5,464 bases of DNA, taken from the NCBI GenBank assembly GCA_010031985.1, contig RGYP01000146.1, positions 1-5,464 of the forward strand. The letters run 5' to 3'. The notes beneath the pieces were generated by a model, which saw only the letters and a program-made list of their open reading frames with translations, did no database searches and was not told the DNA's origin. This DNA comes from Gammaproteobacteria bacterium. GTDB taxonomy: Bacteria > Pseudomonadota > Gammaproteobacteria > Steroidobacterales > Steroidobacteraceae. Of the stretch, positions 1 through 5,464 are shown piece by piece. Made by a program: the position numbers and the translations under genes. Numbering within the stretch: position 1 is the first letter of the stretch; each line of letters opens with the position of its first letter.

Positions 1-33
1 GCGCGACTCCGCAGGTCGCCGCGAAATCGCGAT

Positions 34-1608
34 CTACGAAAAATAGCCGGCGAGAAACTCGGCAAAGTCCTGCTGCGGCGCACGTGCCATCGCCTCGGCG
101 GCGACCAGCGACTCGGCCGCTTCGTCGGCGAATTCGCGCAGGCGCTGCTCGTTCGGCTGGTACAAATCGAGGAAATAGGCCTTGTGCGCCGCCGAAGTGC
201 GAAGGGCCAGATCAAAGAACGACTCGCCGGTCTCGCGCAACTCGACGATCAGCCGCGCAGAGGGCGTGCGCGCAACGTCATCGAGCTTGGCAGCCTGTAC
301 CGCAAGTGCTGCCGCGTAGGGGCGCTGCGGATCGCCCTCGTCGAGCATCTCGCAGACACCCTGCATCTGATCGAGGATCTCGCGCGCCCACTCGAGCATG
401 GGAATGTCACGACCGTCGCGAACCAGCGTGAGTCCAGGCTCGCGTCCGCGTCGCGCCACCATGACGTGATTGCGGTCGAGCGTCGCCTGTTCGGAGATGT
501 CGATCAGCGGGCTGTCACGCATCACGCAAAGCGCGAGAAACGCCTCGATGAAGCGCATCTTGTTCTGGTTGACGCCGACCGGATCGAACGCGCTGACATC
601 GAGCGCGCGTACTTCGACGTATTCGACACCGCCGCGACGCAAAGCCTTGGTCGGTCGCTCGCCCGAGCGCGCAACCCGTTTGGGACGGATGAAGGCGTAA
701 TACTCGTTCTCGATCTGCAGCAAATTGGCGTTGAGTTGGCGCCACTGGCCATCGACCTGCACGCCGAGGCGTTCGTACTCGGGGTGCGGCTGACTGATGG
801 CACGGCTGAGATCGCGGACGTACTCATCGAGACTGTTGACCGATACTTCGAGCCCCGCCTGATTGCGATTGCGATAGCCGAGATCGCTCATGCGCAACGA
901 GGTCGCGTAGGGCTCCCATGCCGTGCCGCGACCGAACTCGGGCAAGTGCTCGCCGCGCGCGCGCAAAAATGATTTGCACACGGTCGGCGACACACCGAAC
1001 AAATAGAGCACGATCCAGCCGTAGCGACGGTAATTGCGCAGCAAATCAAAATAGCTGTCGGAGACGAAGTCCTGACCTTCGTCACGCGACTCGCGCGCTG
1101 CCGCCCAGATCGGCCACAAGCGCTCGGGAAAAGAGTAGTTGAAATGCACGCCCGAGATCGCCTGCATCACGCGGCCATAGCGGATGCCAAGACCCTCGCG
1201 ATAAATCGTCTTCATGCGCCCGACGTTGGAAGGCCCGTACTGCGCGATCGGGATGCTGGCGTCGCCATCCACCACGCAGGGCATGCTGGTCGCCCACAGC
1301 AATTCGTCGCCGAGGTGCCGATAGACGAACTGATGCAGATCGCAAAGATATTGCAGCAGCTCCCAGTTGGTGTTGAAGGTCGGCGTAACGAGTTCGATCA
1401 GCGCTTCGGAATAGTCGGTGGTGATGTGATCGTTGGTCAGCGCCGAACCCAATGCTTGCGGATGCGGAGTGCTCGCAATGCGTCCCGCAGGATTCACGCG
1501 CAGCGATTCTTTCTCGACGCCACGCCGCCCACCTTGCAGCACGCGCCGCTCGCCACTATTGATGACGGCAGCCAGGCGTTTCTCGAAGACGCGGTCGATG
1601 CGACTCAC
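34..1608 (-). CDS. gshA: Glutamate-cysteine ligase, class 1 (E. coli GshA type)
   Basis: This cytoplasmic enzyme joins L-glutamate and L-cysteine with ATP to give gamma-glutamylcysteine, the first and usually rate-limiting step of glutathione synthesis. The 524-residue product is close to E. coli GshA (518) and alignable with it from memory along most of its length. Visible landmarks are GVEKESLRV at residues 30-38 (E32 and E34 correspond to E. coli E27 and E29), ITTDYSEALIE at 62-72 (D65 and E72 correspond to D60 and E67, metal/ATP site), SMPC at 108-111, AQYGPSN at 122-128, YREGL at 136-140, ISGVHFNYSF at 151-160, and QIENEYYAFIRPKR around 298-311. The gene is complete and all these motifs are intact. 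The start is GTG (minus strand 1608-1606), chosen because it gives an N-terminal helix and motif offset matching E. coli. There is no strong Shine-Dalgarno; the upstream gene stops only 3 bases before, so translational coupling is likely. The organism-level inference is a proteobacterium using the class 1 enzyme. Confidence 0.97.
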   Translation of the reverse strand: MSRIDRVFEKRLAAVINSGERRVLQGGRRGVEKESLRVNPAGRIASTPHPQALGSALTNDHITTDYSEALIELVTPTFNTNWELLQYLCDLHQFVYRHLGDELLWATSMPCVVDGDASIPIAQYGPSNVGRMKTIYREGLGIRYGRVMQAISGVHFNYSFPERLWPIWAAARESRDEGQDFVSDSYFDLLRNYRRYGWIVLYLFGVSPTVCKSFLRARGEHLPEFGRGTAWEPYATSLRMSDLGYRNRNQAGLEVSVNSLDEYVRDLSRAISQPHPEYERLGVQVDGQWRQLNANLLQIENEYYAFIRPKRVARSGERPTKALRRGGVEYVEVRALDVSAFDPVGVNQNKMRFIEAFLALCVMRDSPLIDISEQATLDRNHVMVARRGREPGLTLVRDGRDIPMLEWAREILDQMQGVCEMLDEGDPQRPYAAALAVQAAKLDDVARTPSARLIVELRETGESFFDLALRTSAAHKAYFLDLYQPNEQRLREFADEAAESLVAAEAMARAPQQDFAEFLAGYFS

Positions 1609-1611
1609 GAC

Positions 1612-1911
1612 TTACCAGGGAATTCGGCCCGTGAACACGTCACGGGCCATGGCGAAATCACCGCGCAGGCTGAAGAGCGGATATTTGAACGTAGCCGGAG
1701 TGTTCTTCTCGAAAAAGTAATGTCCCACCCAGGCAAACGCGTAACCCGTGACGAAGCCGCTTGGCAACAACCACGGGTTGACGGTCAAAAAAACCAGCAC
1801 CAGCTGCACGACGGCAAGAGTTGTGCCGACCACGTGCAGGCGACGCGAGGTACGGTTTGCGTGCTCGCCGAGATAGAAGGGGTAAAACTCCTGAAAAGTC
1901 CTGAAGGACAT
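1612..1911 (-). CDS. Mpo1-like (DUF962/YGL010w) small membrane protein
   Basis: A 99-residue protein of the DUF962 family, whose yeast member Mpo1 is an iron(II)-dependent dioxygenase that shortens 2-hydroxy fatty acids by one carbon (alpha-oxidation). Most bacterial members have no assigned substrate. Conserved polar residues are visible: H17 and N19 (EHANR), H26 and G29 (LHVVGT), then W61, G63 and H64 with E68, N70 and P72 (WVGHYFFEKNTP). The spaced histidines fit an iron site. Hydrophobic stretches at about 30-48 and 52-67 suggest two membrane segments, perhaps a hairpin, with the His-rich ends on one face. The length is short for the family, which often reaches 150 or more residues, but both conserved blocks are present. 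The ATG start is preceded by GAGAGG four bases upstream. The stop lies 3 bases before the GTG of gshA, so the two genes are almost certainly cotranscribed. The family call is firm; enzymatic activity in this organism is inference. Confidence 0.9.
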   Translation of the reverse strand: MSFRTFQEFYPFYLGEHANRTSRRLHVVGTTLAVVQLVLVFLTVNPWLLPSGFVTGYAFAWVGHYFFEKNTPATFKYPLFSLRGDFAMARDVFTGRIPW

Positions 1912-2052
1912 CGCGCCTCTCGCTGGCTTGCCGGCGGGCCGCGATGCCGCGACCCCGTTGTCCCGGACGGCCTAATGAGGCATCTTGCCGTGCCAGCCAA
2001 AGGGATTTCAAGGCTGAACGTATCACCGACCAAAAAGGGGAGATTGCGCTTC
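1912..2052. promoter_or_regulatory. Divergent intergenic region between the two operons
   Basis: These 141 bases separate the start codons of the leftward Mpo1-like/gshA pair and the rightward amidohydrolase operon, so promoters for both should lie here or in the adjoining coding ends. No sequence close to both sigma-70 hexamers at proper spacing is visible on the plus strand. On the minus strand a TTGAAA (plus-strand bases 2006-2011) resembles a -35 box, but the element 18 bases further (CAAGAT) is a poor -10. No riboswitch or clear operator was recognised. The role is inferred from gene arrangement. Confidence 0.5.
2037..2042 (+). promoter_or_regulatory. Ribosome binding site for the lipoprotein amidohydrolase
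   Basis: GGGGAG, within the purine-rich run AAAAAGGGGAGA, lies 10 bases before the ATG at 2053. It is the only good Shine-Dalgarno match in the region. It decides the start against a much longer in-frame reading that continues upstream, antisense to gshA. Confidence 0.7.
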
Positions 2053-3498
2053 ATGATCGATCTGTCTTCGACCCACTGGCGTCGCGCGCTGCTCGCGGGA
2101 GTCATCGTCACGCTGACGGCGTGCTCGACCACTGCCACCGTGACGCCGCCGGCTGCGCGCGAGCGCTCCGTGATCGCTCCGGCAACGCCCACGCCTTACC
2201 CATCGACCTACAAACCGGCAACCAGCGTACCCACGTTGATTCGCGGCGCGACGGTGTTGATCGGAAATGGCGAGCGACTGGACGACGCCGACGTGTTGAT
2301 GAGCGACGGCAAGATTGCCGCCGTCGGACGCGCTCTCGAGGCCCCGGCGGGTGCAGTGGTGCTCGATGGTCGCGGCAAATGGATCACGCCAGGACTCATC
2401 GACGTGCACTCGCATCTCGGCGTTTATCCCTCACCCGGTGTCGAGGCGCACTCCGACGGCAACGAGGCCACTTCACCCTCCACGCCGAACGTTTGGGCCG
2501 AACATTCCATTTGGCCCCAGGATCCGGGCTTCGAGGCTGCACTCGAAGGCGGCATCACCACGCTGCACGTTCTGCCGGGCTCGGCCAACCTCTTCGGCGG
2601 TCGCTCGGTCAGCATCAAAAATGTTCATGCGGTCAGCTATCAGGCGATGAAATTCCCGGACGCTCCGCATGGCCTCAAGATGGCCTGCGGCGAAAATCCG
2701 AAACGCGTTTACGGCAACCGTCGTCAGCTGCCCTCCACTCGCATGGGCAACGTCGCCGGCTGGCGCGCTCAATGGATCGAAGCGCAGGAATACATGCGCG
2801 ATTGGCGGCAGTACGAAGCGCGAAGCGCAGCCGGCGCCAAAGATTTGCGACCTCCGAAGCGCGACCTGCGCCTCGAAACGCTCTCCGGCGTCTTGCGCGG
2901 CGAGATCCTCGTCCAGCATCACTGTTATCGTGCGGATGAAATGGCGATCGTGATCGACATGGCGCGCGAGTTTGGTTATCGCGTAAGCGCCTTCCATCAC
3001 GCTACCGAGGCCTACAAGATCTCCAACCTGCTCGCCGAAAACAACGTTTGCGCGGCGGTATGGGCCGACTGGTGGGGCTTCAAAATGGAGTCCTACGACG
3101 CGATCCCGGAAAACATGATTCTGGTCGACGCGGCGCCCGGTGGTTGCACGGTTGTTCATTCAGACTCGGCCGAGGGCATACAGCGCCTCAACCAAGAAGC
3201 AGCGAAAGGCATGGCCTTTGGCAAGCGTATGGGCGTCGACATCAAGCCAGAACATGCGATCCGCTGGCTGACGGCCAATGCCGCCAAGGCGATCGGTCTC
3301 GAGAAGAGTATCGGTACGCTCGAGAACGGCAAGATGGCCGATGTCGTCGTCTGGAACGGCAACCCGTTCAGCGTCTATGCGCTCACCGAAAAAATCTACA
3401 TCGACGGAGCGCTGCGTTTCGATCGTGGCGCGCCGCGCGAGTTGCCAGAATCCGATTTCCTGCTTGGTCAGCCGGCTGCGGCGGGGGTGATCCGATGA
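2053..3498 (+). CDS. Metal-dependent amidohydrolase, predicted lipoprotein
   Basis: A 481-residue member of the amidohydrolase superfamily (imidazolonepropionase-like branch, COG1228), which hydrolyses amide, lactam or ester bonds in a metal-holding TIM barrel. Substrate unknown. The N-terminus is a lipoprotein signal: RR at 10-11, hydrophobic residues 12-22, lipobox LTAC with C24. Ser at +2 predicts sorting to the outer membrane. A Thr/Pro-rich linker spans about 25-60. The barrel follows: beta strands from 61, TPGLIDVHSHLG at 112-123 (metal pair H119, H121), a Gly-rich segment LPGSANLFGGRS at 174-185, GENPKR at 213-218, HHCYRADE at 289-296 (H290 a likely ligand), HHATEA at 315-320 (H316), and HSD at 369-371 (D371 the likely catalytic Asp). 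The C-terminal sandwich strand has the typical ENGKMADVVVWNGNP at 424-438. All expected ligands are present, so activity is likely. The ATG start is supported by the Shine-Dalgarno and the signal peptide. The stop overlaps the next start (ATGA), indicating translational coupling. Confidence 0.93.
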   Translation: MIDLSSTHWRRALLAGVIVTLTACSTTATVTPPAARERSVIAPATPTPYPSTYKPATSVPTLIRGATVLIGNGERLDDADVLMSDGKIAAVGRALEAPAGAVVLDGRGKWITPGLIDVHSHLGVYPSPGVEAHSDGNEATSPSTPNVWAEHSIWPQDPGFEAALEGGITTLHVLPGSANLFGGRSVSIKNVHAVSYQAMKFPDAPHGLKMACGENPKRVYGNRRQLPSTRMGNVAGWRAQWIEAQEYMRDWRQYEARSAAGAKDLRPPKRDLRLETLSGVLRGEILVQHHCYRADEMAIVIDMAREFGYRVSAFHHATEAYKISNLLAENNVCAAVWADWWGFKMESYDAIPENMILVDAAPGGCTVVHSDSAEGIQRLNQEAAKGMAFGKRMGVDIKPEHAIRWLTANAAKAIGLEKSIGTLENGKMADVVVWNGNPFSVYALTEKIYIDGALRFDRGAPRELPESDFLLGQPAAAGVIR

Positions 3499-4775
3499 AA
3501 CTTCTATCAACCCTATCTTTGATCGGCGCGACACTCGCTGCGGTGCTCGTGGCACCCGCCGCGCCTGCCGACACTGGAGGCAGTTCGCTGCTCGTGCGCA
3601 ACGCCACCGTGTACACCATGACGCGCGATGCCTCCTCGGCGCTGACCGGTACCGACGTGCTCGTGCAGGATGGGCGAGTCACGGCGATCGGCACGGCGCT
3701 CGCAGCGCCGACAGGCACTCGCGTCGTGGACGCCAAAGGTCGTGCCCTGACCCCGGGTATCTTCGGAGGTCTGGGTCACATCGGTCTCGAAGAAATCGGT
3801 CTCGAACAATCGACTGGCGACTACGCACAGCGCCTCGGGCAGATGCGCCCGGAGTTCGACGTCACGCTCGCCTTCAATCCGGAGTCGATGTCGCTCGCCG
3901 TTCATCGCACCAACGGCATCACCTTCAGCGTGCTCGCCCCTGCGGCGGCGCGCGGCGGTAGTCTGGTCGCGGGTCTCGGCGCGCCGACGGCCCTCGATGG
4001 CTCGGCCCCCGCCCCCGTGCGCTCGATGTTCGTCGACCTCGGGGGCGACGCCAACGATCTGTCGGGTGGCTCTCGTGCGGCGCAGTTCATGTTGCTGCGT
4101 CAGGCGCTGGTCGAGGCACGCGCACCGAACCTCGTGATGGTGCACGACGAGCGGCTGCTCTCGCCCTCGGGCCGACAAGTGCTGCTCGAGTTTCTCAAAG
4201 GCAACGGTTTGTTCGTATTGCAAGTCGATCGCGCGATCGACATCCGCAATGCTTTGGCGTTTGCTCGCGAGGAAAAACTCAATATCGCGATCCGCGGCGG
4301 GGCCGAGGCTTGGCGGGTCGCGGCAGAACTCGCCGCTGCGCGCGTCCCGGTGATTCTCGATCCGCTCGACAATTTGCCCGACAGTTTCGACAAGGTCGGT
4401 GCCACGCTCACGAATGCGGCGAGACTGCGTGCTGCAGGCGTTACGGTTGCGGTCTCCATCAACGACACCGACGTCGACGATGCCGGCAAGACGCGACAGG
4501 CCGCCGGCAACGCGGTCGCGCACGGCATGCCGAAGTGGGATGCCCTCGCCGCCGTGACCCGCGTGCCTGCTGAAATCTTTGGTGTGGCCGATCGATTCGG
4601 TAGCATCGAACGCGGTCGCACGGCCGATCTCGTGCTCTGGTCAGGCGACCCTCTCGAGGTGTCGAGCCTGCCGGATCTCGTGGTCGCGGGTGGTCGCGTG
4701 CAAACGCTCGAGTCACGGCATACGGCGCTGCGCGATCGTCACTACGAGCGCGTCAAGGCCGGAATGGCGCGTTGA
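3495..4775 (+). CDS. Exported amidohydrolase-like protein with degenerate metal site
   Basis: A 426-residue paralogue of the preceding gene, probably periplasmic. It starts with a Sec signal peptide (K2, hydrophobic 3-20, APA at 23-25, predicted cut before D26) and has no lipobox cysteine. Superfamily landmarks remain: LVRNATVYTM at 33-42, VLVQDGRVTAIG at 55-66, GRALTPGI at 82-89, and a C-terminal GSIERGRTADLVLWSGDP at 369-386. The metal site is largely lost. Against the paralogue, the HxH becomes LGH (L93, G94, H95) and its preceding Asp becomes G91; H290 corresponds to Q243; H316 to G268; and the HSD region reads SIND (321-324), where D324 may or may not replace the catalytic Asp. GENPKR has no counterpart. 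An acidic loop NDTDVDDAG at 323-331 follows. The protein may be non-catalytic, or use a rearranged site. GGGGGTGA just upstream is a plausible ribosome site inside the previous gene. The start is fixed by the ATGA overlap and signal peptide. The reading is clean, without frameshift, so this is not a decaying gene. Confidence 0.92.
   Translation: MKLLSTLSLIGATLAAVLVAPAAPADTGGSSLLVRNATVYTMTRDASSALTGTDVLVQDGRVTAIGTALAAPTGTRVVDAKGRALTPGIFGGLGHIGLEEIGLEQSTGDYAQRLGQMRPEFDVTLAFNPESMSLAVHRTNGITFSVLAPAAARGGSLVAGLGAPTALDGSAPAPVRSMFVDLGGDANDLSGGSRAAQFMLLRQALVEARAPNLVMVHDERLLSPSGRQVLLEFLKGNGLFVLQVDRAIDIRNALAFAREEKLNIAIRGGAEAWRVAAELAAARVPVILDPLDNLPDSFDKVGATLTNAARLRAAGVTVAVSINDTDVDDAGKTRQAAGNAVAHGMPKWDALAAVTRVPAEIFGVADRFGSIERGRTADLVLWSGDPLEVSSLPDLVVAGGRVQTLESRHTALRDRHYERVKAGMAR
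3780..3809 (+). repeat. 15-bp tandem repeat, two copies, in coding sequence
   Basis: ATCGGTCTCGAAGAA at 3780-3794 is followed directly by the same sequence with one change (G to C) at 3795-3809. It encodes IGLEE-IGLEQ (residues 96-105) of the second amidohydrolase, immediately after its degenerate HxH motif. It may be a small in-frame duplication or simple codon coincidence within a family motif. Confidence 0.6.
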
Positions 4776-4785
4776 GAGCAGCGCC

Positions 4786-5464
4786 ATGCTGGTAGGGAGT
4801 GCAGTTCGCCGCGTCGCCATCATCGGCGGCGCGCGCATTCCCTTCGCACGGGCGCACGGAGTCTACTCGCGTGTCGGTAACCTGCAGATGCTCACTGCGG
4901 CGCTGCAAGCCGTCGTCGGCAAATACGGTCTCGATGGCCTGCGGCTCGGCGAGGTGGCGGCGGGCGCCGTGATCAAGCACTCGCGCGACTTCAACCTCGC
5001 GCGTGAAAGTGTGCTTGGCACGACGCTCGACCCACACACCCCCGCCTTCGATTTGCAACGTGCCTGCGGCACGAGTCTCGAAGCCGCGATCGGCATCGCC
5101 AATAAAATCGCGCTCGGGCAGATCGACTCCGGACTTGCCGGAGGTGTCGATACCGTCAGCGATCCGCCGATCGTTTATCCGCGAGCCTATCAGCAAATCT
5201 TGATGCGGGCCTTCCGCGCCAAAACGCCGGGCGCGCGGATCGCGCCTTTTTTCGCGCTGCGTCCGGGTCATTTCAAACCGGTGATTCCGGATGCCAGCGA
5301 GCCGCGCACCGGTCTATCGATGGGCGAGAGCTGCGAACAGATGGCCAAGCGCTGGGGTATCGGTCGCGAGGCGCAGGATGCGCTCGCCTGCCAAAGTCAT
5401 CGCCATGCAGCAGCAGCCTGGCAAAGCGGATTCTTTGACGATCTGGTCGTGCCTTTCCAAGGTC
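4786..5464 (+). CDS. Acetyl-CoA acetyltransferase / thiolase (FadI-like), 3' truncated by window
   Basis: The first 226 residues of a thiolase, cut by the right edge; a full protein would be roughly 400-430. Thiolases cleave 3-ketoacyl-CoA with CoA in beta-oxidation or condense two acetyl-CoA in the reverse direction, in the cytoplasm. Seen here: the N-terminal VAIIGGARIPFAR at 10-22, GEVAAGAVIKHSRDFNLARE at 55-74, the nucleophile motif QRACGTSLEAA at 91-101 with catalytic C94, GLAGGVDTVSD at 116-126, RTGLSMGE at 174-181, and MAKRWGI-REAQDALACQSH from 186. These resemble FadI and the related acetyl-CoA C-acetyltransferases more than FadA, but subgroup and direction are unsettled. The catalytic His and the second Cys would lie beyond the window. 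The ATG lies 10 bases after the preceding stop, with only a weak GAGAG ahead, so expression probably depends on the upstream genes. No terminator separates them. No signal peptide, unlike its two neighbours. Confidence 0.95.
   Translation, partial: MLVGSAVRRVAIIGGARIPFARAHGVYSRVGNLQMLTAALQAVVGKYGLDGLRLGEVAAGAVIKHSRDFNLARESVLGTTLDPHTPAFDLQRACGTSLEAAIGIANKIALGQIDSGLAGGVDTVSDPPIVYPRAYQQILMRAFRAKTPGARIAPFFALRPGHFKPVIPDASEPRTGLSMGESCEQMAKRWGIGREAQDALACQSHRHAAAAWQSGFFDDLVVPFQG

Noticed and set aside
1..33. Two small inverted repeats downstream of gshA (GCGAC at 3-7 with GTCGC at 15-19; CGCGA at 20-24 with TCGCG at 27-31)
   Set aside because: Stems are only 5 bp, one has a 2-base loop, and no T-run follows on the minus strand. 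Such repeats are common in GC-rich DNA, so no terminator is called.
184..972. Plus-strand open frame (262 codons) opposite gshA
   Set aside because: No recognisable domain, and it lies entirely opposite strongly conserved GshA coding sequence.
1979..1995. Sigma-54-like element on the minus strand, TGGCACG followed by a GC downstream
   Set aside because: The GG to GC distance is one base too long and the -12 half reads ATGCC rather than TTGCA. Sigma-54 promoters are strict about this spacing, so it is not called.
1144..2052. In-frame upstream extension of the first amidohydrolase, with no stop back to an ATG at 1144
   Set aside because: It runs antisense to gshA and the Mpo1-like gene and would bury the signal peptide. 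GC-rich DNA often lacks stops opposite a real gene. The ATG at 2053 has the ribosome site and lipoprotein signal.
3048..3494. In-frame upstream extension of the second amidohydrolase into its neighbour
   Set aside because: It overlaps the conserved C-terminal coding of the first amidohydrolase in another frame, reads as Arg-rich low-quality protein, and would remove the clear Sec signal peptide at 3495.
3513..4523. Long minus-strand open frame (336 codons) opposite the second amidohydrolase
   Set aside because: Its product is rich in Arg, His and Glu without recognisable domains, as expected of the mirror of a GC-rich gene; the plus-strand reading has clear superfamily motifs.

Overview
The window is GC-rich, gene-dense chromosomal DNA from a Gram-negative proteobacterium, most likely a gammaproteobacterium. 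Three things point there: a class 1 (E. coli-type) glutamate-cysteine ligase, a lipoprotein signal with a lipobox and serine at +2, and a FadI-like thiolase. Species or family cannot be fixed from sequence reading alone. I saw no tRNA, rRNA, CRISPR array, insertion sequence, phage gene or attachment site.

Layout: two gene clusters diverge from an intergenic gap at 1912-2052. Leftward (minus strand) are a small Mpo1-like/DUF962 membrane protein (1612-1911) and, 3 bases after its stop codon, gshA for glutamate-cysteine ligase (34-1608, GTG start). Rightward (plus strand) are a lipoprotein of the metal-dependent amidohydrolase superfamily (2053-3498), a second exported amidohydrolase-like protein overlapping it by 4 bases (3495-4775), and, 10 bases further on, the start of an acetyl-CoA acetyltransferase/thiolase that runs off the right edge (4786-5464).

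How they may work together: gshA makes gamma-glutamylcysteine, the first step of glutathione synthesis, in the cytoplasm. Its partner is related to yeast Mpo1, a dioxygenase of fatty acid alpha-oxidation; any functional link to thiol metabolism is unproven. The rightward genes look like one transcript. The first amidohydrolase keeps the metal-binding histidines expected of an active enzyme. The second has lost most of them while keeping the fold's landmarks, so the pair looks like an active enzyme plus a divergent, possibly non-catalytic paralogue, both outside the cytoplasm. This pair is the most interesting part of the window. Their substrate is unknown. The thiolase is cytoplasmic and may share only the transcript.

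No obviously new multi-gene system is visible. The degenerate amidohydrolase partner is the best candidate for undescribed biology.
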